32,717 nucleotides of DNA from UBA11869 sp964544965 (GCA_964544965.1 CAZJED010000011.1:1-32717), one strand, 5' to 3'. Counted from the first letter of the stretch, positions 1 through 8,780 are shown. Notes: generated from the letters alone by a model not told the origin. Numbers and translations: made by a program.

Positions 1-1470
1 GAAAGTAACTTTAATAAGCTAGCTAAACAAGGATACAATCGTATACCTTTGATGTGTGAAATATTGGCGGACTTGGATACACCTCTAAGCACTTACACAA
101 AGATCTGTCACTCTTCATACTCATATTTGTTTGAATCAGTAGAAGGCGGTGAGAAATGGGGGCGTTATTCAATTATAGGGCTACCTGCAAAAAAAATAAT
201 TTCCGTAACTGGAAAAAAGATAACAATTATGGAAAATAATAAATGCGTTAGTGAATATAACACTGATGACCCGCTTGCAGAAATTGAGAAAATCCAAAAA
301 TCATATAAGGTACCGCAAATTGAAAATATGCCTCGTTTTAATGGAGGTTTAGTTGGTTACTTTGGTTATGAAACAATCAAATATATTGAGCCAAAATTAA
401 ATAAAAATAATAAGAAAGATCCGATCGGCTCTCCTGACATACTATTAATGGTTTCTGATGAAGTTATTGTATTTGATAATCTAAGTGGAAAACTATTTAT
501 TATTGTGCATGCCAATCCAGAAAAAAATGATGCTTATTTAAATGCTAAAAAAAGACTCGATGAAGTAATTGAAATGCTTCGTAACAATAAAATTAAAGAA
601 TCACAATCAGATAAATCACGTGATGTTGATGAAAATGATTTTGTTTCTGGATTTACTCAAAAAAACTATGAGAACGCGGTTGATACTATAAAAAATTACA
701 TTGTAAATGGGGATGCTATGCAAGTTGTACTTTCTCAAAGATTATCTATCCCCTTTGAGTCAAAACCAATAAATCTTTATCGGGCACTTCGTTCACTCAA
801 TCCATCCCCCTATATGTACTTTCTTGATTTAGGTGATTTCCAGATAGTGGGGTCATCTCCAGAAATTTTAGTTAGACTAGAGGAAAATATTGTTACCGTA
901 AGGCCTATTGCCGGTACAAGGCCAAGAGGTATAACTGAGACAGAAGATCTCGCGCTAGAAAATGATCTCTTACAAGACCCAAAGGAACTAGCTGAACACT
1001 TAATGTTAATTGATCTTGGCAGAAATGATGTCGGACGTGTTGCTGATATGGGCAGTGTTAATTTAACTGATAAAATGATCATTGAACGTTATTCTCACGT
1101 TATGCATATTGTCTCTAATGTAACTGGTCGACTGAAAAAAGATATGAACGCAATTGATGTTTTACGCTCTACTTTTCCTGCCGGAACTGTTTCTGGCGCT
1201 CCAAAAATTAGAGCAATGGAAATTATTAATGAACTTGAGCCTGTAAAACGTGGTGTTTATTCAGGGGCAGTTGGATACATATCATGGAATGGTAATATGG
1301 ACACTGCAATAGCAATAAGAACCGCTGTTATAAAAGATAAAACTCTACACATACAAGCGGGAGCTGGTATTGTCGCTGATTCTATACCACAAAATGAATG
1401 GGATGAAACAATGAACAAAGGACGTGCTATTTTCAAAGCTGTTAGTTTAGCAGAGAAAGGTCTAACTTAG
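1..1470 (+). CDS. trpE: Anthranilate synthase component I (5' end outside window)
   Basis: This is the large subunit of anthranilate synthase, which converts chorismate plus ammonia or glutamine to anthranilate, the first committed step of tryptophan synthesis. The reading frame is open from base 1: codons upstream of the TTG/ATG at 49-54 already encode a conserved TrpE N-terminal segment (NKLAKQGYNRIPL), so the true start lies before the window and only a few residues are missing. Family landmarks are the LFES segment at 127-138, which belongs to the tryptophan feedback site and is followed by EGGEKWGRYS; DLGRNDVGRV at 1012-1041; and PAGTVSGAPK at 1177-1206. The visible 489 residues match the usual length. 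It is the first visible gene of trpEGDC, with trpG starting 15 bp after its stop. The intact LFES motif suggests feedback inhibition is retained (inference). Confidence 0.97.
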   Translation, partial: ESNFNKLAKQGYNRIPLMCEILADLDTPLSTYTKICHSSYSYLFESVEGGEKWGRYSIIGLPAKKIISVTGKKITIMENNKCVSEYNTDDPLAEIEKIQKSYKVPQIENMPRFNGGLVGYFGYETIKYIEPKLNKNNKKDPIGSPDILLMVSDEVIVFDNLSGKLFIIVHANPEKNDAYLNAKKRLDEVIEMLRNNKIKESQSDKSRDVDENDFVSGFTQKNYENAVDTIKNYIVNGDAMQVVLSQRLSIPFESKPINLYRALRSLNPSPYMYFLDLGDFQIVGSSPEILVRLEENIVTVRPIAGTRPRGITETEDLALENDLLQDPKELAEHLMLIDLGRNDVGRVADMGSVNLTDKMIIERYSHVMHIVSNVTGRLKKDMNAIDVLRSTFPAGTVSGAPKIRAMEIINELEPVKRGVYSGAVGYISWNGNMDTAIAIRTAVIKDKTLHIQAGAGIVADSIPQNEWDETMNKGRAIFKAVSLAEKGLT

Positions 1471-1485
1471 ATAAAAAGAGTATTT

Positions 1486-2070
1486 ATGTTATTAATGATC
1501 GACAATTATGATTCTTTTACTTATAACCTTGTTCAGTATTTTGGTGAACTTGATCAGGATGTACAAGTATATAGAAATGACAAAATTACTATTGATCATA
1601 TTAAAAAATTATGTCCATCACATATTGTTATTTCTCCCGGCCCTTGCACTCCGAATGAAGCTGGCATATCTATTGAAGTTATTAATAATTTTAAAAAAGA
1701 AGTGCCGATTCTTGGAGTTTGCTTAGGACACCAAAGTATAGGCCAAGCTTTCGGAGGGAAAATAGTTCACGCAAAAAATATCATGCATGGTAAAACATCC
1801 GATATTTATCATGCAGGAAAAGATGTATTTAAAGATTTTGAAAACCCCTTTACTGCAACAAGATATCATTCTTTAGTTATTGAAAAAAACACTCTTCCGG
1901 ATTGTTTTGAAATTACTGCATGGACAAATAATAAGGATGGTAGTATCGATGAAATTATGGGCATAAAACATAAAAATTTCTTGATATCAGGAGTCCAGTT
2001 TCATCCCGAGTCAATACTAACTTCATATGGGCATGAACTTTTAAAAAACTTTCTTTCGAATACTAATTAA
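1486..2070 (+). CDS. trpG: Anthranilate synthase component II, glutamine amidotransferase
   Basis: The 194-residue class I glutamine amidotransferase subunit supplies ammonia from glutamine to TrpE. The N-terminus MLLMIDNYDSFTYNLVQYF is typical of TrpG/PabA. The oxyanion-loop segment SPGPCTPNEAG is at residues 50-60. The nucleophile Cys79 lies in GVCLGHQ, and the other catalytic residues are His173 and Glu175 in QFHPES. It is a stand-alone subunit rather than a TrpE-TrpG fusion. Its position directly between trpE and trpD supports TrpG. In many proteobacteria the same subunit also serves PabB in folate synthesis; no pabB is present here, so a shared role cannot be judged. Confidence 0.96.
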   Translation: MLLMIDNYDSFTYNLVQYFGELDQDVQVYRNDKITIDHIKKLCPSHIVISPGPCTPNEAGISIEVINNFKKEVPILGVCLGHQSIGQAFGGKIVHAKNIMHGKTSDIYHAGKDVFKDFENPFTATRYHSLVIEKNTLPDCFEITAWTNNKDGSIDEIMGIKHKNFLISGVQFHPESILTSYGHELLKNFLSNTN

Positions 2071-2093
2071 GTAAAAAATTTTACAAATAACCA

Positions 2094-3116
2094 ATGGATA
2101 TTCAAACAGCAATTAATAACATTATTAATAACATAGATTTAAATCGCGAAGACATGCATAGTGTTATGCAAACTATTATGAAAGGTGAAGCAACACCTGC
2201 GCAAATTGGTGGTTTTTTAGTTGCCCTACGCATAAAAGGTGAAACAGTAGATGAGATTACTGCTGCTGCAGAAGTGATGAGAGAATTAGCTGCAAAAGTA
2301 GATGTTGATAAAACTAATCTTATAGATACTTGCGGAACAGGTGGTGATAGTTCTAATACATTTAACATTTCAACAACATCAGCTTTTGTTGTCGCAGCAA
2401 GCGGTGCAAAGGTAGCAAAACATGGGAATCGTTCTGTATCAAGCAAATCTGGAAGTGCCGATGTTTTAGAAGCTGCAGGAATTAATATAGAATTAGATGC
2501 TAAACAAGTCGAAAGCTGTGTCGAAAATATTGGTATTGGCTTTATGTTTGCGCCAATGCACCATAGCGCAATGAAACACGCTATCGGTCCAAGACGAGAG
2601 CTTGGGTTAAGAACATTATTCAATGTTCTAGGCCCATTAACAAACCCAGCCTCTGCCCCAAACCAAGTTATCGGTGTTTTTGAAAAAAAATGGTTAGGCC
2701 CTTTAGCTGAAACTTTAAAACAGCTTGGTAGTAAGCATGTCTTGGTTGTTCACTCAGAAGATGGTATGGATGAAATTAGTATTTCAGCTAAAACATTTAT
2801 TTCGGAGTTAAAAAATAAGGAAATAAATAACTATGAAATTTCACCAGATGATTTTGGTATTAAAAAATTTAATATTAATGATTTATCAGTTGAAACTATT
2901 GATGAAAGTTTAACTATGATGAAATCAGTTTTTGATAATAGTAATAATGCTGCAAAATCTATCGTTAGTCTAAATGCGGGAGCTGCAATTTATGCTTCTG
3001 GTATTAGTGATTCAATAAAAGCTGGGGTAGAAATGGCTAAAAATATTATTGAATCTGGTGCAGCCAAAAATAAATTTGAGATGCTTATCCAACACACCCA
3101 ATCTTTTAACACCTAA
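2094..3116 (+). CDS. trpD: Anthranilate phosphoribosyltransferase
   Basis: This 340-residue enzyme transfers the phosphoribosyl group from PRPP to anthranilate. The PRPP/Mg binding motif GTGGD is at residues 81-85 and the KHGNRSVSSKSGSAD segment at 109-123; both are signatures of the family. Length is normal for the stand-alone form, not fused to TrpG as in enteric bacteria. It lies 23 bp after trpG and 6 bp before trpC, consistent with one transcript. Its substrate PRPP is made by Prs, encoded on the opposite strand at 7670-8623. Confidence 0.97.
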   Translation: MDIQTAINNIINNIDLNREDMHSVMQTIMKGEATPAQIGGFLVALRIKGETVDEITAAAEVMRELAAKVDVDKTNLIDTCGTGGDSSNTFNISTTSAFVVAASGAKVAKHGNRSVSSKSGSADVLEAAGINIELDAKQVESCVENIGIGFMFAPMHHSAMKHAIGPRRELGLRTLFNVLGPLTNPASAPNQVIGVFEKKWLGPLAETLKQLGSKHVLVVHSEDGMDEISISAKTFISELKNKEINNYEISPDDFGIKKFNINDLSVETIDESLTMMKSVFDNSNNAAKSIVSLNAGAAIYASGISDSIKAGVEMAKNIIESGAAKNKFEMLIQHTQSFNT

Positions 3117-3122
3117 TATTGT

Positions 3123-3929
3123 ATGCCAAAAGAGACGCCCGATATCTTAAAAAAGATACTCGATTATAAAATTGAGTATGTTAGAGGTAAAAAAAGTAAA
3201 GTTTCGTTAGAAGAAATAAAACTACGATCCGATGATTGCCCTGAACGTCGGGGCTTTACAAATAGTTTGATAGAAACTATTAGCAGTGGTAATCCTGGAG
3301 TGATCGCGGAAATAAAAAAAGCATCGCCTAGCAAGGGAATAATCTGTAAAAATTTTAATCCCAACACCATAGCAAAAAGTTATGAAGGTGCTGGTGCTTG
3401 CTGTTTATCTGTATTAACAGATATTAAATTTTTTAAAGGCTCCGATGACCACCTGAAGCAAGCACATGATACGTGTACGCTGCCAATATTACGTAAGGAT
3501 TTTATGATTGATGCATATCAGATATATGAAACTAAACTAATTGGCGCTGATTGTATACTAATAATTATCTCTGCATTATCAGACATGCAAGCACAAGAAA
3601 TGGTGGGTATTGCAACCGAAATTGGTCTTGATATTCTTATAGAAGTGCATGACCGAGAAGAATTAGAACGCGGAATGATGTTGCGAACTCCGCTGATTGG
3701 TATTAATAATAGAAATCTCCGTACTTTCGAAACAAATCTGAATACGACTTTAAATCTTTTAACCGATGTCTTCCAAGATCGTACGGTAATAACAGAAAGC
3801 GGAATATATAAAAAAGATCATGTAAAATTAATGCAAAAAAATAATGTAAATGCATTTCTAGTAGGGGAAGCATTTATGAAATCCAAAGATCCGGGTGAAG
3901 AATTAAAAAAATTGTTCTTTGAAAAATAA
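3123..3929 (+). CDS. trpC: Indole-3-glycerol phosphate synthase
   Basis: This 268-residue TIM-barrel enzyme closes the indole ring, converting CdRP to indole-3-glycerol phosphate. The catalytic residues expected for the family are visible: Glu63 and Lys65 in AEIKKASPSKG, Lys125 in LRKDFMID, Glu174 in LIEVHD, Asn195 in GINNRNL, and Glu225-Ser226 in TESGI. It is monofunctional, with no fused TrpF domain. It is the last gene of the trp cluster here; trpF, trpB and trpA are not in the window. That split (EGDC apart from FBA) is common in non-enteric Gammaproteobacteria. Confidence 0.97.
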   Translation: MPKETPDILKKILDYKIEYVRGKKSKVSLEEIKLRSDDCPERRGFTNSLIETISSGNPGVIAEIKKASPSKGIICKNFNPNTIAKSYEGAGACCLSVLTDIKFFKGSDDHLKQAHDTCTLPILRKDFMIDAYQIYETKLIGADCILIIISALSDMQAQEMVGIATEIGLDILIEVHDREELERGMMLRTPLIGINNRNLRTFETNLNTTLNLLTDVFQDRTVITESGIYKKDHVKLMQKNNVNAFLVGEAFMKSKDPGEELKKLFFEK

Positions 3930-3994
3930 ATATTATTAATAAAATTAAAATTCTTATCTTATACAATAAAGAAAGATTAGGAGTGATAATAATA

Positions 3995-4882
3995 ATGCTT
4001 TCAATAAAATTTAAAAATAGTATTAAATCTTTATGTTTATATTTAATTTTAGGTAGTTCAGTAAATGCTGATGTCAAAAATTTAACATTAAATTGGGAAA
4101 TTGATGGTCTTAGCAATCCTGAATCGGTTATATACGATCCGAAACTGAATCATTTATATGTTTCTAATGTTAATGGTTCTCCTGTTGAAAAAGATGGAAA
4201 TGGTTTCATTTCAATCGTATCTTTAGATGGAAAAATTATTCAAGAAAAATGGGTAATTGGATTAAACGCCCCAAAAGGTCTCGCGCTTCATGGTCGTACT
4301 TTATACACGGCAGATATTAATGAATTAGTAGGAATTGATATCAATAGCGGACAGATCATCAGTAAATTCAAAGTTGATGATGCTAAATTTTTAAATGATG
4401 TAACAGCTAGTGAAAATGGTGATATTTATATTTCAGATATGCTTCTTAATAGAATTCATCTCTTAACTGAAGATAATTTTTCTATTTGGGTTGAATCTTC
4501 GGATCTAGAGGCTCCTAACGGCTTACTTGCTTTGGAAAATGAAATTATTCTTGGTAGCTGGGGTAAAATGACGGAAGGTTTTGCAACTAAAATACCTGGC
4601 CACCTAAAACGAATTTCAATTAAAGATAAAACGATTCAGTCTATTGGAGATGGTTCTTCAGTTGGGAATCTTGATGGTGTAGAAAGTGATGATAATGAAG
4701 GTTTCTATGTAACAGACTGGATAAGTGGAAAATTACTGCATATAAATAGTTCGGGAGATGTTTCTGAGTTACTAGATCTCCCACAAGGCAGTGCTGATCA
4801 TGAAGTTATAATACAAAAGAATTTAATTTTTATACCTTTAATGAAGGATAATAAACTGCTGTCATATATTATTAATAAATAG
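3995..4882 (+). CDS. Secreted SMP-30/gluconolactonase-like beta-propeller protein
   Basis: This is a 295-residue exported protein with repeated blades of the type LYVSNV, LYTADINELVGID, DIYISDMLLNRI and FYVTDWISGKLL, typical of SMP-30/NHL-like six-bladed propellers. The N-terminus MLSIKFKNSIKSLCLYLILGSSVNA is a signal peptide with likely cleavage after NA. I chose the ATG at 3995: a GTG 12 bp upstream in the same frame overlaps the Shine-Dalgarno AGGAG (3979-3983), which is well placed for the ATG. It lies 65 bp after trpC but has its own ribosome-binding site and no evident link to tryptophan. Lactonase or esterase chemistry is possible from the fold, but I cannot identify metal ligands securely, so the substrate is unknown. 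Confidence 0.75.
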   Translation: MLSIKFKNSIKSLCLYLILGSSVNADVKNLTLNWEIDGLSNPESVIYDPKLNHLYVSNVNGSPVEKDGNGFISIVSLDGKIIQEKWVIGLNAPKGLALHGRTLYTADINELVGIDINSGQIISKFKVDDAKFLNDVTASENGDIYISDMLLNRIHLLTEDNFSIWVESSDLEAPNGLLALENEIILGSWGKMTEGFATKIPGHLKRISIKDKTIQSIGDGSSVGNLDGVESDDNEGFYVTDWISGKLLHINSSGDVSELLDLPQGSADHEVIIQKNLIFIPLMKDNKLLSYIINK

Positions 4883-4896
4883 TTTTAAAAATATTT

Positions 4897-5070
4897 TTAG
4901 ATGAGCCCCTTTGATTTAAGGCGTTGAATTTTTCGTCTCCAATTTTTTAAGGCACGCTCATAATAGATAAAAACACAATTTTCACAGCCCCGATTACAGC
5001 ACTCTGATTCGTCTGGTTTTGTCGGTTTTTTTGGTATTTTTTTTTCTTCCAATGTAAAGCCCCCCGCCAT
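4897..5070 (-). CDS. Small oxidoreductase-like-domain protein (57 aa)
   Basis: This small gene has start ATG 5070-5068 and stop TAA 4899-4897. The Shine-Dalgarno GGAGG lies at 5085-5081, ten bases before the start. The central segment ECCNRGCENCVFIYYERAL, followed by W and RRKIQRLK, matches the 'oxidoreductase-like, N-terminal' family (PF09791), whose hallmark is a CC-x3-C-x2-C cluster before a Y/W-rich helix. Here the cysteines are residues 24, 25, 29 and 32. In most bacteria it exists as a stand-alone protein of about this size and its function is not established; the cysteines may bind metal. The scaffold gap begins one base before the ribosome-binding site, so the promoter is not visible. 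Confidence 0.8.
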   Translation of the reverse strand: MAGGFTLEEKKIPKKPTKPDESECCNRGCENCVFIYYERALKNWRRKIQRLKSKGLI

Positions 5071-5085
5071 TTTGTGACCACCTCC

Positions 5086-5095
5086 NNNNNNNNNN
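5086..5095. other. Assembly gap (10 Ns)
   Basis: Ten undetermined bases join two contigs. The number may be a placeholder or an estimate of the gap. The flanks are the 5' end of the small cysteine-rich gene (left) and the 3' end of ychF (right). Confidence 0.99.
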
Positions 5096-5136
5096 ACATA
5101 ATAAATTTTTTGTATTATTCAAAAATTATTTTTTGC

Positions 5137-6231
5137 TCAAACATTAAATCTAAATAAGATAACATCACCATCATTAACAATATATTCTTTTCCTTCTGAA
5201 CGACATTTGCCAGCGTCTTTTGCCCCCAACTCACCATTGTATTCAATATAATCAGAATATGATGTTACTTCCGCTCGAATAAAACCCCGTTCGAAATCAG
5301 TATGAATAACCCCTGCTGCTTTTGGTGCAGTTACCCCAGTTGAAATAGTCCACGCACGCACTTCTTTAGGACCAGCGGTAAAATAATTTTGTAAGCCTAA
5401 TAACTGATAACCCGATTTAATTACACGATTAAGGCCTGGCTCTTTCATGCCTAATACTTCAAGAAATTCTGCTTTTTCATCTTCGTCATTTAATTCTGAT
5501 ACCTCTGATTCGATTGTTGCGCAAATTGGAATTAAATGTGAATTTTCGTTTTCTAAAAATTTTCGTAATTTTTCTAACCAAGGATTTGAGTCGAAACCAC
5601 TTTCTTCAATGTTAGCTATATATAAAATTGGCTTTTCAGTTAGTAGATGTAACTCTTTTATATCTGAATTATCTAAGACTGATGTATTCATTGTGCGTAT
5701 CGGCAAGCTCTCATTTAGATGAGTCATTAATGTTTCTAAAATTTCTATTTTTTCTTTTATATTCTTAATGCCACTACGGTTTAGTTTATTCGCTTTTTCA
5801 ACTGCATTATTGACTGTTTCTAAATCAGCTAAACAAAGTTCGGTATTAATAACCTCGATATCAGATATTGGATCGATCTTGCCTGATACATGCACAATAT
5901 TTTCATCATCAAAACATCGAACTACTTGAATAAGTGCTTGTGTTTCTCGAATATTTGCAAGAAATTTATTTCCTAATCCTTCGCCTTTTGAAGCGCCTGC
6001 AACTAAACCTGCAATATCAACAAATTCCATGTGAGACGGAATAATTTTTTCTGGTTTAACAATATTAGCTAATTCTTGAAGTCGAAAATCAGGAACAGCA
6101 ACAATTCCAACATGAGGCTCTATTGTACAAAAAGGATAGTTTTCTGCTTCTATTGATGATCGAGTTAATGCATTAAAGAGAGTTGATTTCCCAACATTAG
6201 GTAAGCCAATAATCCCACATTTAAATCCCAT
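5137..6231 (-). CDS. ychF: Redox-regulated ATPase/GTPase YchF (Obg family)
   Basis: This 364-residue Obg-family P-loop NTPase has the length normal for YchF. The Walker A motif GLPNVGKST is at residues 9-17, Walker B-like DIAGLVAGASKGEGLGN follows, and the G4 position reads NIEE rather than NKxD. That is the feature that makes YchF prefer ATP over GTP. A TGS domain is at the C-terminus (YFTAGPKEVRAWTI through DGDVILFRF). YchF binds ribosomes and has a reported role in stress responses. It is the last gene of the prs-rplY-pth-ychF run, 15 bp downstream of pth, an arrangement conserved across Gammaproteobacteria. Confidence 0.96.
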   Translation of the reverse strand: MGFKCGIIGLPNVGKSTLFNALTRSSIEAENYPFCTIEPHVGIVAVPDFRLQELANIVKPEKIIPSHMEFVDIAGLVAGASKGEGLGNKFLANIRETQALIQVVRCFDDENIVHVSGKIDPISDIEVINTELCLADLETVNNAVEKANKLNRSGIKNIKEKIEILETLMTHLNESLPIRTMNTSVLDNSDIKELHLLTEKPILYIANIEESGFDSNPWLEKLRKFLENENSHLIPICATIESEVSELNDEDEKAEFLEVLGMKEPGLNRVIKSGYQLLGLQNYFTAGPKEVRAWTISTGVTAPKAAGVIHTDFERGFIRAEVTSYSDYIEYNGELGAKDAGKCRSEGKEYIVNDGDVILFRFNV

Positions 6232-6246
6232 TTAAAATTTACCGAA

Positions 6247-6837
6247 TTAATTTATCTTATTTTTTTTATTGTTCTGATTCATTAATTCTTCAATATTGCA
6301 ATGGAACAAATTCTCATATTCGGCAATGATATTATCAATACCTAAAAGTATATTATATTTATCGTCAGTATTTGGTTTATTTAAAACATAGGAAACAACT
6401 TTATCTATATTTCCAGGATGTCCTATTCCTATACGTAAACGATTAAAATTTTGATCGCCCAATTTTTCTATAATATTTTTAACTCCATTATTGCCGCCAT
6501 GTCCGCCGCCAATCTTGAAACGTAAATTACCAACATCAAGATCAATTTCATCATGCACAATCAAAACTTGATTAATTGGAATTTTATAATATTTAATTAA
6601 TGCCTGTACTGCTATTCCACTATCATTCATATATGTCTGAGGTTTGCATAGCCAACAATCAACGTCATTATTTTGATAACGACAAAGTTCAGATTGAAAC
6701 TTTTTATCTAGTGTAAAATTTAGAGAAAATCTTTCTGCAAGAGAATCAAGAAACCAAAAACCCGCATTATGGCGTGTCAATATATGTTCAGCGCCAGGAT
6801 TCCCAAGTCCTACGATTAGCTTTAATTGTGTTGACAC
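6247..6837 (-). CDS. pth: Peptidyl-tRNA hydrolase
   Basis: This 196-residue enzyme releases peptides from peptidyl-tRNAs that drop off the ribosome. The conserved active-site residues are present: Asn13 (VGLGNPG), His23 (TRHNAGF), Asn71 (QTYMNDSG), Asp96 (VHDEIDL) and Asn117 (GGHGGNNG). The start is a GTG at 6837-6835, 17 bp after rplY. A 6-bp inverted repeat (ACCTGG/CCAGGT) spans 6836-6852 and so overlaps the start codon. No other start codon preserves the conserved N-terminus, so the GTG is most likely right. Confidence 0.96.
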   Translation of the reverse strand: MSTQLKLIVGLGNPGAEHILTRHNAGFWFLDSLAERFSLNFTLDKKFQSELCRYQNNDVDCWLCKPQTYMNDSGIAVQALIKYYKIPINQVLIVHDEIDLDVGNLRFKIGGGHGGNNGVKNIIEKLGDQNFNRLRIGIGHPGNIDKVVSYVLNKPNTDDKYNILLGIDNIIAEYENLFHCNIEELMNQNNKKNKIN

Positions 6838-6854
6838 CTGGTTATCCCAGGTAA

Positions 6855-7595
6855 TTAGCTTTCGCTATCCTGGGAGTCGGCTTCTTCCTTTGTAGAAGAA
6901 TCACTGGTTTCATCTGATGCTTCAGCACCTTCAGCACCTTCAGCACCTTCAGCACCTTCAGCACCTTCAGCAGCCTCAGCAGCCTCAGCAGCCTCAGCAG
7001 CCTCATCAGCAGCACTAACCTTTGGAATATGAACAGATACTACAGGCTGAGTATCGTCTCCGCCATGTAACAGACTATAGATCTGTACGCCTTCAGGTAG
7101 TTTTATATCAGTAAGATGCAACGTTTCATTAATACCTACTTCCAGCATATCAACATTTAAAAACTCTGGCAGATCTTTTGGTAAACAAACAATTTCTACC
7201 TCGGTCATTAGATGGCTAATAACGCCTCCATCTTGTTTTACGCCTAAACATTTTTCCTCATTCATAAAATGAAGGGGGATACGCATCGTTAATGTTTGTT
7301 CTTCATCTACACGCTGTAAATCAATATGTAACACCGAACGTTTATATGGGTGTCGTTGTAAATCTTTTAACACAACTTTTTCTTTTGTTTTCCCAATTTT
7401 GAGGGTAAGCACACGTGAATAAAAAGCTTCGTGCTCCAGATGATGCATAATTTCATTATGGTTAAACATAATCATACTAGCATTCTTTTCGGTGCCATAA
7501 ACAATACCGGGTAATTTACCATCACGACGTAAGCGGCGGCTCGCACCTTTACCAACATCGTTGCGTGGCTCAGCAATAAGTTCAAATTCGTTCAT
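6855..7595 (-). CDS. rplY: 50S ribosomal protein L25, general stress protein Ctc form
   Basis: This long (Ctc-type) L25 has 246 residues. The N-terminal 5S rRNA-binding domain runs to about residue 95 and includes KGASRRLRRDGKLPGIVYG and LKDLQRHPYKRSVLHIDLQRV. A beta-rich TL5-like second domain reaches about residue 190. The last ~55 residues are a low-complexity acidic tail of repeated AE/GAE units ending in Asp/Glu/Ser. Acidic extensions occur in many long L25 proteins, but the repeat here is unusually regular. A strong ribosome-binding site (AAGGAG) precedes the ATG. It lies between prs and pth, the standard order. Confidence 0.95.
   Translation of the reverse strand: MNEFELIAEPRNDVGKGASRRLRRDGKLPGIVYGTEKNASMIMFNHNEIMHHLEHEAFYSRVLTLKIGKTKEKVVLKDLQRHPYKRSVLHIDLQRVDEEQTLTMRIPLHFMNEEKCLGVKQDGGVISHLMTEVEIVCLPKDLPEFLNVDMLEVGINETLHLTDIKLPEGVQIYSLLHGGDDTQPVVSVHIPKVSAADEAAEAAEAAEAAEGAEGAEGAEGAEGAEASDETSDSSTKEEADSQDSES
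6921..7010 (-). repeat. rplY: Ten 9-bp tandem repeats in the rplY tail
   Basis: On the + strand there are five exact copies of TTCAGCACC (6921-6965), one TTCAGCAGC, three exact CTCAGCAGC and one CTCATCAGC, contiguous and in phase with the codons. They encode GAE-type and AAE-type tripeptides. The exact nucleotide identity, including third codon positions, points to recent slippage; copy number can change without shifting the frame. Confidence 0.95.
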
Positions 7596-7669
7596 TTTTT
7601 ACTACTCCTTAAAATAACAATTTTTTATTTTTTCAATCGCGACCAATCAAAAAATCCAACACCAATAAA

Positions 7670-8623
7670 TTAATCAAGAAACATAGAGCTTAGTGATTCT
7701 CCCTCAGCAATACGCCGAATACTTTCAGCTAACATTTCAGCTACACTCAACTGTCTAATGCGATTTGAAGTTTTAGCCTCTGAACGAAGCGGAATTGTAT
7801 CGGTTACTACCAATTCATCAAGCTCTGAATTCTCTATATTTTTTACCGCATTACCAGATAAAACTGCATGGGTACAATAGGCAACTACTTTTTTTGCTCC
7901 AAATTCCTTCAAAGCCCCAGCAGCATTGCCTAATGTTCCAGCTGTATCAACTAAATCATCGATTATCACACAAGTCCTTCCATTAACATCCCCAATAATA
8001 TTCATTATTTCAGATTCATTTGGATTTGGGCGACGTTTATCGATAATCGCTAAATCAGTGTCATCTAATCGTTTTGCTAGCGCCCTAGCTCTCACAACAC
8101 CTCCGACATCTGGTGAGATGACCATCAAATCAGGGTATTTATGTTTCCAGATATCCCCCAATAAAACTGGTGAGCCATAAACGTTATCCAAAGGTATATC
8201 AAAAAAACCCTGAATTTGATCAGCATGTAAATCAACAGTTAAGACCCTGTCGATGCCAGCTGAAGCAATCATGTTTGCAACCATTTTTGCCGTTATTGGT
8301 ACCCTTGATGATCGTGAACGACGATCTTGTCGTGCATACCCTAAATAAGGAATAACTGCTGTTATGGTTGTTGCTGATGCTCTTCGAAGCGCATCAGCAA
8401 TAACTAGTAATTCCATCAAGTTGTCGTTTGTTGGCGCACAAATTGGCTGCATAATATAAATATCTCTGCCACGAACATTTTCGTTAACTTCTACCATAAC
8501 TTCGCCATCACTAAATTTACCGGCTGTTATTTTTCCTAACGGCATATTTAGATGTTCGACTGTTCTTAGCGCCAAATTTGGGTTAGCGTTTCCACTAAAT
8601 ATCATGATATTTGAAATAGTCAT
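7670..8623 (-). CDS. prs: Ribose-phosphate pyrophosphokinase (PRPP synthase)
   Basis: This enzyme makes PRPP from ribose 5-phosphate and ATP, feeding purine, pyrimidine, NAD, histidine and tryptophan synthesis (trpD, purE and purK are in this window). Key segments are RQDRRSRSSRVPITAK, the catalytic-loop region, DLHADQIQGFF, and the PRPP-binding loop VIIDDLVDTAGTL. I set the start at ATG 8623, giving 317 residues, close to the usual 315. An in-frame TTG at 8641 overlaps the Shine-Dalgarno GGAG that serves the ATG. It lies 33 bp downstream of tRNA-Gln, a conserved pairing. Confidence 0.95.
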   Translation of the reverse strand: MTISNIMIFSGNANPNLALRTVEHLNMPLGKITAGKFSDGEVMVEVNENVRGRDIYIMQPICAPTNDNLMELLVIADALRRASATTITAVIPYLGYARQDRRSRSSRVPITAKMVANMIASAGIDRVLTVDLHADQIQGFFDIPLDNVYGSPVLLGDIWKHKYPDLMVISPDVGGVVRARALAKRLDDTDLAIIDKRRPNPNESEIMNIIGDVNGRTCVIIDDLVDTAGTLGNAAGALKEFGAKKVVAYCTHAVLSGNAVKNIENSELDELVVTDTIPLRSEAKTSNRIRQLSVAEMLAESIRRIAEGESLSSMFLD

Positions 8624-8656
8624 GTTCGTAATTTTCTCCAAACGATTAAATAATTT

Positions 8657-8733
8657 TGGCTGGGGTGCCAGGACTCGAACCTGGGAATGCAGGGATCAAA
8701 ACCCTGTGCCTTAACCAGCTTGGCTACACCCCA
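8657..8733 (-). tRNA. tRNA-Gln (anticodon UUG)
   Basis: A full cloverleaf is readable on the - strand. The acceptor TGGGGTG (8733-8727) pairs with CACCCCA (8667-8661). The anticodon stem CAGGG/CCCTG encloses the loop TTTTGAT with anticodon TTG. The T-arm is CCAGG-TTCGAGT-CCTGG, and G plus an encoded CCA closes the 3' end. Its position between ispE and prs is typical of Gammaproteobacteria, and it is probably processed from the same transcript. Confidence 0.97.
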
Positions 8734-8780
8734 AAATAATTGTAATTTACCTCATTTTCAAATTAAAAAATTCAAAGTTA

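Noticed and set aside
810..1082. Antisense frame within trpE, and similar long frames opposite trpD, prs, hemA, purK, purE and rpmE
   Set aside because: They mirror well-identified genes on the other strand, lack ribosome-binding sites and have no recognisable protein features.
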